Shown: positions 34,823 to 44,316 of the stretch, piece by piece | How positions within the stretch are numbered: position 1 is the stretch's first letter | How the letters are laid out: every line of letters begins with the position of its first letter | Assembly (NCBI GenBank): GCA_011319805.1 | Contig: SJRY01000145.1 | Span: forward strand, 1 to 53,723 | Reading direction: 5' to 3' | DNA length: 53,723 bases | Source: Macrocybe gigantea | Lineage: Eukaryota > Basidiomycota > Agaricomycetes > Agaricales > Callistosporiaceae | Program-made: the position numbers and the translations under genes | Notes under the pieces: generated by a model | What the model was told of the DNA's origin: nothing | Database searches by the model: none | The model's input: only the letters and a program-made list of their open reading frames with translations

Positions 34823-34827
34823 AAGGC

Positions 34828-36115
34828 GCATCGCAATCTCCTTCACCTTGCGATTATTAAATTTGAAGTCTTCAGGTGTAGGCCATGTGGGTGAACAGTG
34901 ATTCAGAGTCAACACCATCCACGATATCGCTGTCCCAATTGACAACTGTTTATTGTAGTGAGTTTAATCGTTGTATACAAATTTCATGTCATCTGACGTG
35001 CTCATCCCTCATCTTCAGTGCATGAATGTACTTTTGTGTAGGCTTTGGTGAATAAACATATTTGCAAATCAAAGGTATGCAGCAAAATTGGAAGCAAGGA
35101 CCGATCGACAGGAAACTGCAGCAAGTCCGTGTTCAAATCTCATCCCCCTCCAAATGACGACACTGCTGCATCAAGTCCAGCTTTTTCTTGCTCCATTCTC
35201 CCCCATTCCTATAGCAAATCGCAACCCTCAGATCGATGTCGAATATGTGTACGGTCACGAATGCATGCCCATTGCAAAAGGCCTGCCAAGTCCAATGACT
35301 CGCTCACTCACTCGGGGATTTATGGAGTCCGCCCCTACCAACGTCGTTAGTTGGAAGATACAAATGACAAAACAACATCCATTAACTTACATTAAGACCC
35401 ATCTCGGTTTGGATTGCCCCGACCAGTTCAAAATCACCAGCTTTGATGACGCTAGGGCATTTTTGAAAGCGCCAGCTGCAATTTCCCTCTTTTTCCTGCT
35501 TTTCGGCATTGATGCGATAAGGAAAAAGAGTTCAGGTCGAACGAGAGCAGGCAGCATTGTTCAACGACTGGCAAGTGTTTGACGAGCAGGCCACAATGAG
35601 AATCCCCAAGTTGCACCATAACAACTCAGCTGTGACGTTCATGTCGGGGACAGTTTCTTCGACGCGTATGCTCCGGTCATCGCTCATTTAGTCTGTCAAT
35701 TCAGCTGCTTGACGTTGATTTTTTTCAACATTCACTGCTTGCTTGTAGTCACCTCTAAATGGCTGAAAAGTCGCTTCAAAACATCAGAAACCGTCATCCA
35801 CGTCCTTGACTCTAAACATCTCAATTCTCAGCCAAAAAGTGTCTCAATAAACCAACACCATTCGACAAGTATTTCGCATTTTGTTTCTCATCAAAAGGTA
35901 CGGTTTTTTTGGTCCTTGTATTGTCAGTTTTTTTTCATGCGAATATAATCAATAATTTACTGCTATTAAAGTCGTAATTTTCTGGCTACAAAACCGACCA
36001 CATTCCGACCCTTCGAAATCCGACCTCTTTCATCGCTTTTTCGGCTTTCAGGCCCCCGCTGTCATTTATTCTGCCCCCTCGGGGCTCACAGTGTTATGAC
36101 ACTCTGCAATGTTGC
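34828..36115. other. Unassigned sequence between transposons
   Basis: About 1.3 kb. A plus-strand frame at 35088-35582 (with YVYGHECMPIAKGLPSPMTR and LGLDCPDQFKITSFDDARAF) has gene-like composition but no family that I recognise. A minus-strand frame ending against the Gypsy-A1 insertion (ISWMVLTLNHCSPTWPTPED, about 34840-34920) may be part of an older gene cut by the element. The part from about 35700 is AT-rich. Confidence 0.35.
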
Positions 36116-36465
36116 TTGCTTGGCCAAACTGCCCCAAAAAAAATCATGCACAAAAGCCAGTTTTTGCTCAGCCCTGCTGAAGAGGATGTTTTAGTTGATT
36201 GGATAAAATATCTAGGGATGATGGAACATCCTATCAATAGGCACACACTTGGCCCTAAGGTGGAAGCTCTTCTTACAAGAGATAGAATGTGTCACATATC
36301 AAAATCATGGATCAGGCAGTTTTTGACACATCATCCTGACCTCAAGTTGGGATGTGGCAGTAGGCTTGATCCAAAACATGCAAAAGCCTTCAATTTTTCA
36401 ACAGTCAATAACCATTTTCAGAAGTTGATCAACTACATGAAGGAATGCAACATACCTTGGGAAAA
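36116..36465 (+). pseudogene. Pogo-like transposase, 5' part before insertion
   Basis: Reads HKSQFLLSPAEEDVLVDWIK, then SKSWIRQFLTHHPDLKLGCG and FNFSTVNNHFQKLINYMKE, i.e. a CENP-B-type helix-turn-helix followed by the start of the DDE region (IPWEN). The Psq-like N-terminus is missing. The frame is broken at 36465 by Gypsy-B1 and continues at 44317. The protein would bind terminal repeats and cut and paste the transposon; it cannot now be made as one chain. Confidence 0.8.
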
Positions 36466-36836
36466 TGTTACAGACATCACCCAAAGGACCATTCAATTTC
36501 TTATCTTATCTTTCCCATATCTCTTATCCTCCCCATCATGCTGCACAGCATGCAGCCATCGAGTCACTTCACTTCCCTAGTCATCCTGAGTCATCTCTTT
36601 CCAGTCTTACTCATCTGCAGTCCACAGCATTGTGCAGTCCATGGTCCCTTTCCAGTCTTACTCATCCACAGTCCACAGCATTGTGCAGCCCGTGGTCCAT
36701 GCTCGAGTACTGTAACATATATAAGGACTCCCAGATGTACCAGTAGTGCTAGGCTTAATATTCCTTTTGCCATCATCTCAAAACCACTCTTGCACTTAGT
36801 CTGCCCGAGTCCTTCTGAGATTCGTCTAGCCTAACA
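36466..36836 (+). repeat. Gypsy-B1 5' LTR
   Basis: 371 bases, TGTTACAGACATCACCC to TCTAGCCTAACA. TATA box TATATAA at 36718-36724. Contains two 51-base tandem units (36598-36648 and 36649-36699). Confidence 0.95.
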
Positions 36837-36838
36837 AG

Positions 36839-36849
36839 ATATTAAGCCT
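36839..36849 (+). promoter_or_regulatory. Gypsy-B1 primer binding site, self-priming type
   Basis: ATATTAAGCCT begins 3 bases after the LTR and is a perfect 11-base reverse complement of AGGCTTAATAT at 36751-36761, which lies 33 bases after the TATA box start, where the transcript should begin. Confidence 0.75.
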
Positions 36850-37538
36850 TGTCAAGACTCACTCAGACTCACACACACACCACGTCATGCTTCATCAAAG
36901 ACTTGATCAACATTCAATGACAAGCGGTTGCCGATCCAGCAAGCACTAGCACAAATGATGAGAGCACTTGGCTCAAAGAAGTAGACCAGACATTGCAGTC
37001 CATGCCATTCACAGAGACAGTCCATGCCACCCACAGAGACACTAGCAATCCAAACAAATGAAAGAGAGAGCACACACCTACACCAAGTAGTGACAATGAA
37101 GAACAGGCATTTCTGAGAGAGTTTGCCTTCACCACCACAGATGAGCCCACTGAGATCCTCAGCAAAGGAGCAGCACAACTCATTGCAGAACTTTTCCTAG
37201 AAGGAGAATATGGGATAAGCCCAGAAGAGCTGTGGTCAGACCAGAATCTTCTTGCTGAAGAAGAGGATGAACCTATCTGTAAGAAAACAAGAGAAGAATG
37301 AACACAAGCCCGAGACTTCAGGTGACAACAGATTGAGAACTATATTTGCCGAACACAGGAGGAAGACATACTGATACAGAGAGGGCATGATGCACAGAGC
37401 ATATAACAGAACCAATAAGAATGACACCAAAGTCAAGGACACATAGGAATGAAACCACTGAACCCCTTCAGAGGACCAATCTGCTGAAGCACTGCATAAG
37501 AAGAGAATTGCACCACTGTGGTGAAAGTAAGCAACAAT
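36850..37538 (+). other. Gypsy-B1 leader
   Basis: About 690 bases from primer site to gag. Several broken frames with acidic content; no domain recognised. Part may be an N-terminal extension of gag. Confidence 0.4.
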
Positions 37539-38658
37539 GACTGGGATGAATACTATTAGTGGAGGGAGCAAAAAGGACTACCAAAGACAAATGGACTGAC
37601 TGCCGCAGAGTGGGCCAATTTTGAACAAGCTTGTAGAATCGCAGGAGTCAACCTAGACTACTGGAAAGAACAGAGAGAGGAGCGAAGACAGAAACAACTT
37701 CAAGAACAGCAAGCCCAAATACAAGTGCAGCAGACCCAAGAACAACAGATCCAGGAACAGGAAAACCAAGACCAAGATAATGACAAAGAAACTCCCCAAA
37801 GGATGACGACAGAATACAAGGGAATCATCACTAACCCGAAATCCTTCACAGGAGACCGAATATCCTTTGACATTTGGTGGAGGAAGATGAAGCTTTACAT
37901 AACCACACATGGAGATCTCACAGATACACAGAAGATTGGAGCAGTCCTGTCTAGAATGACCAATGGACCAGGAGCCCACTAGGCATCAAAGAAGATTGAC
38001 ACCACTACCAACCAAAGCACATAGGCTGACTTCATAACCAAGATAGAGATATGATTCAGCAACGTCATGTCACCATCACAAGCAGGAAGCAAACTATTCA
38101 ATATTAGACAGGAAAACTGACCCATTGATGAATTTCTGGATGAATTCGTAGACCTTGCAGGAAAAGCAGGAATGACAGGAACAGCCCCTTGTTTCCTACT
38201 TGAGAAGAGCTTAAACCAAAGGATAGCAGAGGCTGTACACTCGATATCCACACTGCCAACAGATGGAGATGAATATATCAAGATAGTTTGAGCAATTGGA
38301 TGAAACATCAATGAACACAGGAATGTGATGAGAGGAGAATTCACAAGCAATCAGTGCAAGCCTGGAAATCCAAGCTGAGGAGCAGGACAGGTCATGGAAG
38401 TTGACAAAGTATGAAGCAACAACTGCTTCAACTGCAATAAACCAGGGCACCTCTTACAAAACTGCCCGGAACCATGAAAGGAAGCAGCAAATGTCACATG
38501 CTTCAATTGTGGCTTAAAGGGACACTATGCACAGAACTGCAAGAAGAAGAAAGGAAAATCCCGAGTCAGAGAAGTGAAAGAAGAAGAAGGAGAGGACGAA
38601 GAAGACAAGAATGAGGAAAGCTCTGACAAAGAGGGTTTTGTTGAAGGGTCTGACTAGG
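37539..38658 (+). pseudogene. gag: Gypsy-B1 gag with two zinc knuckles
   Basis: Glutamine-rich coiled segment (37690-37790), capsid-like domain (SFTGDRISFDIWWRKMKLYI, about 37850), DEFLDEFVDLAGKAGMTGTA (38125) and two CCHC knuckles: CFNCNKPGHLLQNC (from 38424) and CFNCGLKGHYAQNC (about 38499-38540), followed by a Lys-rich then Glu/Asp-rich tail. Interrupted by TGA stops. Gag frame ends at a TAG near 38656; pol is in the -1 frame. Confidence 0.8.
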
Positions 38659-38689
38659 AGGTGCTAAATCGTGACCCATACAACTGAAA

Positions 38690-41600
38690 CAGACTCACTT
38701 CAATATCAGATGTAGATCATCCCATACTCTGAAATACACCATTCCTACCAAGCGATCTGAAGCACTAAGAAAAACTATTTGAGGTGACAAACCACCAAAG
38801 AGGAAAGAACTCACAGTACCAGCTAGGATACGAACATGAAAAGGAATAACAATGATAATACTAGAAGTCGATAGCAGAGCAGATAGGACCTGCATCAACA
38901 CTGCAATAGTAGTGAAAACAGAGCTGAAGATACGATGAATCAAGAAAATTCCAATCATAAATGCAGACAGATCACCCAACTGCCAGAAAACAGCAGACTG
39001 AGTAGCGGAGGCCCACATTGACATTAAAGGACACAAGAAGCACATGAAAGCCATCGTACTCGATATTGGAAAGACCGACATGCTACTAGGACATGACTGG
39101 CTTGTCTACCACAATCCAATGATCAAATGGAGGACAGGAGAAGTTGTCTTTGACAGATGCCCTAAAACATGCAAAATAAACCACCAGACGATTAAGATAC
39201 AGAAGATGGATGAACCAGTGAAAACCACAGCCAGCAACAAGACAGGAACCCAGACACCCCCATATCTGATCAGATTCAAACACCTCTTCAAGGAGAAGAA
39301 CTTTGATTGTTTATCAGACTACAAAGAATGGGACTATGAAATAAACTTAACAAAAGATGCACCCAAAATGATACCGAGCAAGGTCTATCCAATGACGCAG
39401 AAGGAACTAGAGGAACTAGATGCCTTTGTCAAAGAAGGATTAAGAACAGAAAAAATATGCCCATCGAAATCACCTTATGCAGCACCCTGCTTCTTTCACA
39501 ACAAGAAAGACGGAAGCAAACGACTTATCCAAGGCTACCGGGAAATAAACAAATATATGGTCAAGGACAAGTTCCTACTACCACGCATTAGTGAGCTCCT
39601 CGACATACTACAAGGAGCAAAGTACTTTAGCAAGATCGATATTATCTGGGGATACAATAACATGCACATCTGGAAAGGAGACAAATGGAAGGCAGCCTTT
39701 CTAACAGCAAGAGGACTCTTCAAACCGACAGTTATGTACTTTGGGCAGTGCAACGCACTAGGCACTTTTAGCCAAATGATGGCAAGCTTCTTCCAAGACC
39801 AAATATGAAGAAGAGTATGCATAATCTATATGGATGACATCATAATCATTGGACGAACATGAGAGGAACTCCAAAAGAACACTATAGAAGTCATGGAAAT
39901 ACTGAACAAGAATGACTTGTTCATCAAAGGACTGAAATGCATCTGGGAATCATCAAAAGTTCCAGTACTAGGATACATCATAGGAGAAGGGAAGGTAGAA
40001 ATGGAACCAGAGAAGATCACAGCTGTACAATCCTGGCCAATCCCAAAGATGAAGAAAGAACTACAAAAGTTCTTGGGATTCACGAACTTTTACCAATGAT
40101 TCATCAAGGGATATGCAAAGGTCGCTAAACCCCTGACAGAGCTAACTGGAAACAAAACATTCCAGTGGACAGACAAGCAACAAGACACTTTCAAAGAGCT
40201 GATTTGACACATAACCTCAGCACCCATTCTAGCACTACTACAAACAGAAGGAAAATTCTGAGTTGAAATGGATACCTCAGGATATGCCATCAGAGCAGTA
40301 CTATCACAACAGCAGAAAGGACTATGGCATCCGATCGCATTTATTTCAAGATGCATGACCCCAGCAGAACAAAACTACGAAATCTACGACAAGGAACTTC
40401 TTGCGATAATGGTCGCACTAAAGACATGGAGACAATACCTCCTTGAAGCTCAAGAGAAGTTCAAAATATTGACGGATCACAAAAACCTATCATATTTCCA
40501 GAAACCACAGCAACTCAATTCGAGACAGATCAGCTGGTATCTGAAATTACAAGAATACAATTATGAACTATGACACATACCAGGAAAAGCGAACGGAAAA
40601 GCAGACATCTTATCATGAATGGCAGGATATGAAGAAAACCTAGCAGAGAAAGACGACATACAAATGATCAAAGAAGCTGCATTCATCTGATATCTGGAAG
40701 AGAATAATGAATGAGATTTTGAATTTATGATGTTCGAGGATGAACACCTACAAAAAGAGGGAGCAGAAAATAATAAAACAATACAAACAAGGGAAATCAC
40801 AATGATCAAATCTCCAAGGATAGAACAAATTCGACAATGTGCATGAAGAGAGATGATCATAACAACAGGACTGAAGGAAAAACCACACTGGTTCACAGAA
40901 GAAGATCACATCATATACATAGAAGGAAAAATCTACATTCCTCCAGACAACAAACTGAAGGAAGACATCATGTTTGAACACCACGACATGCCCATCGGAG
41001 GGCACCCAAGACAATATTGTATGCATGAGCTCATAAACCACACCTACTGGTGGCCATCAATGTTAACAGACATCAAGAAGTATGTCAATGGATGCAAAGC
41101 ATGTCAGTGAAACAAAATCATCTGACAAAAGAAACATGCACCACTACACCTGCATGAGGTTCCACAGCAGCCATGGAAAGATATCGGAGTAGGTCTCATA
41201 GGACTGCTACCCAGCTCGAATGGCCTTAATGCTATTGCTGCAGTCACAGACCGCCTGACCAAGATGATCCACCTGATTCCCACAAACACTGAACTCATAG
41301 CAGAAGGCCTTGCACGGCTATACCGAGACAATGTGTGGTGACTTCATGGAATTCCATGAAAGATCATCAGCAACTGAGGACCTCAATTTGCAGTGCGATT
41401 CATGACAGTGCTTCTAAAACTGCTTGGAACAAAGCAAAACCTATCAATGGACTATCACCCACAGACAGATGGACAGGCGGAGTGATCCCATCAAGAGACG
41501 GAAGCTTTCCTCAAAAGCTTCACAAACAACCTACAGGATGATTGGGCAGAATGGATAGCGATCACAGAGTACCAATATAATGATAAAACACACCAGGGAA

Positions 41601-42283
41601 CAAAGGAGACACCATTCTACCTCAACTATGGAATGCACCCCTGGAAGGGGGAACCACAGACCACAGAAGGGAATAACCCGCAGCAAAGAACTTCATCAAA
41701 AAAATGGACCAAATATGGAAAGAAGCAAATGCTGCACTGCAGTATGCACAAATATAGGCCAAAGACAATTATGATGCGAGATGAAGACCAGCCCAGGAAT
41801 ACAAGAAAGGGGATAGAGTATGGCTTGAAGCCACTAATATCACAGTCAATTGACCATCAAAGAAATTATTGGCACTCCGATACGGACTGTTCAAGGTGAT
41901 CAAAAAGAAAGGATCCTCAGCATATCACCTGGAACTCCCAGCATCATGGCAGCTGATACACCCCGTGTTCAATGAAACAGTACTCACACCCTACAAAGGA
42001 CCCCATTTCAAGATACAAGAATGACCATCACCACCACCCTCTGAAATCATAAATGATGAAGAAGAGTATGAGATAGAAGAGATTCTAAAAAGGAAGAAAC
42101 AAGGAAGGGGAATGCTATTCCTAGTCAAATGGAAAGGATACAGATATGAAGAGAACACATGGATCAAAGAGAAAGAACTGGGGAATGTGCAGCAAGCTCT
42201 AGACTGCTTCCTAAAGAAGACTGCAAACCAGGATAAAAGGACCATGACAAGAGGGAAGAAGACCAAAAATTGCACACCATAAC
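38690..42283 (+). pseudogene. pol: Gypsy-B1 pol: protease to chromodomain
   Basis: Protease region with LEVDSRADRTCINTA (about 38860), where DSG is expected, and VLDIGKTDMLLGHDWLVYHN (39058-39115). RT: GYREINKYMVKDKFLLPR, FSKIDIIWGYNN and IYMDDIIII (about 39820-39850). RNase H: VEMDTSGYAIRAVLSQQQ (40264) and LTDHKNLSYFQKP. Integrase zinc-binding region HHDMPIGGHPRQ to GCKACQ (40980-41107). First catalytic Asp reads GVGLIGLLP (Asp lost), second ISN-stop-GPQF (Asp to Asn); Glu kept in DGQAE. Chromodomain YEIEEILKRKKQGRGMLFLV then KWKGYRYEENTWIKE (42068-42170). The frame shifts between about 41110 and 42000, and many TGAs occur. Not functional. Confidence 0.9.
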
Positions 42284-42595
42284 CACCAATGCCCCCATCA
42301 GCATCAACAGCAGTGATGACAGCCATGCACCTACCCCCAACTGCCCAAGCAACCTCGAGAATCTAGCAAGGATTCTCAATGGCAGCAACTACATGGACCC
42401 CCTCACCATCACACTTGGCATGTACATGCACTATGTTATGACTGTCTGCACACACCTCTGGACTGGGCAAACCCCTGATGGGACTGGTCCCACTGCAGCT
42501 GAACATATTGCACTTCGCAAGGCAATGGAAATGCTTCACACAGAAAACCAGTGACTTAAACTCCTTGCCACCACACTCCATCACATCCACGCCTA
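42237..42595 (+). other. Extra 3' reading frame of Gypsy-B
   Basis: After the chromodomain, in another frame, the sequence reads NLENLARILNGSNYMDPLTI, TLGMYMHYVMTVCTHLW and PTAAEHIALRKAMEMLHTEN, then a stop at 42552. The same protein sequence can be read in the partial copy at the right edge (minus strand, about 53340-53640). It is interrupted by the mariner at 42596. Unknown function. Confidence 0.55.
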
Positions 42596-43872
42596 CACGT
42601 GCTTGCCAAAAGTGTCGGACGCTTAGTTAATCATGTGTAATCACATCTCGCAAAAACATCATTCCCTAACCACATCCTGCCACTAGTCTCAATTCTACCA
42701 TACCCCTCTCATTAGTACTTAGTGTGGCCTCCGCAAGCAACCAAGACTGCCGCCACCCGTTCAGGCATTGTACGTATATACTTATCTATATCCTTTTGCT
42801 CCATTCCTGACCACTCCTCTTGAACAGCCTTCTGTAACTCTGCTATCATCATTGGACGACAATTTCGTTTACGAAGGCGCTTCTTGAGTTCGTGCCAAAC
42901 CGGTTCAATAGGAGAGATGTCAGGAGAATTTGCTGGATGTGGGAATAGGGGGATGGAATGCTGTTTAAGCCAGACCTGGGTTGTTTTGGCTCGGTGACAT
43001 GGTGCGCCATCCTGTTGAAATTTAATGTTGGGCTGAATTGACTTCCTCTCCCCCCAGAAACCACTCAGTGCACCCTCCAACACCTGCATCTTGTAACATG
43101 CTGCCGTCATACCTCCTCCCTTGCCTCCAGGATACTCGAGGGTGACGAGTGGTCCCTTCCAGCCCCACATCACACAACCCCAGACCATAATCCATATATG
43201 AGACTGCTTGAAGCGGGGAAGTAAACAGCTTTCATCGAGTTCTTCACCAACACATCGTGTCACATAGATGCGCCCTGTATCGTTGTCGATATAGATATAT
43301 GATTCGTCTGACCAGCAGATGTTGTGCCAGTCATTGGTGGTGTGACTCTGCATATCCAGTGCCCATTCATGGTGACATTTCTTGTTGGCTTTGGTAAGGT
43401 AAGGGAGCCTCCTAGCAACACGTTGATGGTATCCATGCTTGTTCAGAACACGTGCAATGGTGTGTGAACTGGCATTGACACCCGCTTCCTATGCAATGTC
43501 GGCAAGTGGCATCTGTCGATGTTTCAAGGCAGTGTGAATGATGTGTCATTCATCACGATCATTAAGGATATGTGGCTGACCAGTGCGAGGGTGATTTTCG
43601 ATGTTGCCTTCCTCTTTGAACCTGTGCCAAATTTTTCGTGCCGTCTCGTATGGGATGCCAACCAATGCAGCACTTTTCTTCAAGTTGTTACTGTCAAGCA
43701 TAGCACCAACAAACTGATTCTTTTTGGCAGCATCATGTTCGTGGCGTGAGGTGTCCTTGGGCATGGCTTGAAGGGTATGTATTCACAATGCACTACATAC
43801 AGGATATATTGTACATTGACCACCATTGTGTCCATATATGGTAGCATCCATGACTTTTGGCGAGCACATGTA
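42594..43872 (-). mobile_element. Tc1/mariner transposon inside Gypsy-B1
   Basis: 1275-base element (42596-43870) flanked by TA on both sides (42594-42595, 43871-43872). Terminal inverted repeats: CACGTGCTTGCCAAAAGT at the left and CATGTGCTCGCCAAAAGT (read inward from the right), differing at two C/T positions. The uninserted target is present at 53380-53386, which confirms the ends. Confidence 0.93.
42712..43764 (-). pseudogene. Tc1/mariner transposase, two in-frame stops
   Basis: Starts at the ATG at 43764 (MPKDTSRHEHDAAKK). N-terminal helix-turn-helix (KSAALVGIPYETARKIW) and a second paired-like region, then the catalytic domain: first Asp in CWSDESYIYID, second Asp in FQQDGAPCHRAK, and Glu in NSPDISPIEPVWHELKKR. 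Between second Asp and Glu are 34 residues, so it is DD34E. The frame is one piece of 350 codons to the stop at 42712, except for a TGA at 43546-43548 and a TAG at 43489-43491. These are consistent with C to T changes. Inactive but young in appearance. Confidence 0.92.
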
Positions 43873-43978
43873 TAATGAAGAGCTCATTCATACATGGGCC
43901 CTGCATGCTGCGACCACCTGGGAGACTAATAACAGGTAGGGACAGCTGGACTAGGATGTTTCATGAGGATGTGAATCT

Positions 43979-43988
43979 AGAGAGAGGG
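43979..43988 (+). promoter_or_regulatory. Gypsy-B1 polypurine tract
   Basis: AGAGAGAGGG just before the 3' LTR (43992); a similar tract precedes the LTR in the copy at the right edge. Confidence 0.8.
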
Positions 43989-43991
43989 TGA

Positions 43992-44311
43992 TGTTACAGA
44001 TGTTGCCCAAAGGACCATTCAATTTCTTATATTATCTTTCCCATATCTCTTATCCTCCCCATCATGCTGCGCAGTGCACAGCCATCAAGTCACTTCACTT
44101 CCCTAGTCATCCTGAGTCATCTCTTTCCAGTCTTACTCATCTGCAGTCCACAGCATTGCGTAGCCCATGGTCCATGCTCGAGTACTGTAACATATATAAG
44201 GACTCCCAGATGTACCAGTAGCACTAGGCTTAATATTTCTTTTGCCATTGTCTCAATACCACTCTTGCACTTAGTCTGCTTGAGTCCTTCTGAGATTCGT
44301 CTAGCCTAACA
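43992..44311 (+). repeat. Gypsy-B1 3' LTR
   Basis: 320 bases, TGTTACAGATGTTGCCC to TCTAGCCTAACA, with one copy of the 51-base unit. Differs from the 5' LTR mostly by transitions compatible with CpG loss. Confidence 0.95.
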
Positions 44312-44316
44312 GAAAA

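Larger units (their letters stand above)
27723..34827 (+). mobile_element. Gypsy-A1: Ty3/gypsy chromovirus with both LTRs
   Basis: A complete LTR retrotransposon of 7095 bases (27728-34822) flanked by the 5-base target duplication AAGGC (27723-27727 and 34823-34827). Both LTRs are 414 bases, start TG and end CA. Order inside: self-priming type primer site, gag with one zinc knuckle, protease, reverse transcriptase, RNase H, integrase, chromodomain, polypurine tract. Domain order (integrase last) and the chromodomain place it among Ty3/gypsy chromoviruses. Coding capacity is lost through in-frame stops, nearly all TGA, but the catalytic motifs are intact, so it looks recent. It sits beside the CACTA remnant. 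A minus-strand relative (Gypsy-A2) lies at 47036-52951. Confidence 0.95.
36461..44316 (+). mobile_element. Gypsy-B1: second chromovirus, inserted in pogo element
   Basis: LTR retrotransposon 36466-44311 with 5-base target duplication GAAAA (36461-36465 and 44312-44316). LTRs are 371 and 320 bases; the size difference is a 51-base tandem repeat in the 5' LTR. Order: self-priming type primer site, gag with two zinc knuckles, protease, RT, RNase H, integrase, chromodomain, an extra 3' frame carrying a Tc1/mariner insertion (42596-43870), polypurine tract. Many in-frame TGA stops and damaged catalytic residues show long inactivity. Without the mariner it would be about 6.57 kb. Confidence 0.95.

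Noticed and set aside
37890..41331. Long minus-strand frames over Gypsy-B1
   Set aside because: Opposite to recognised gag and pol domains; loss of sense-strand frames leaves antisense frames open by chance.
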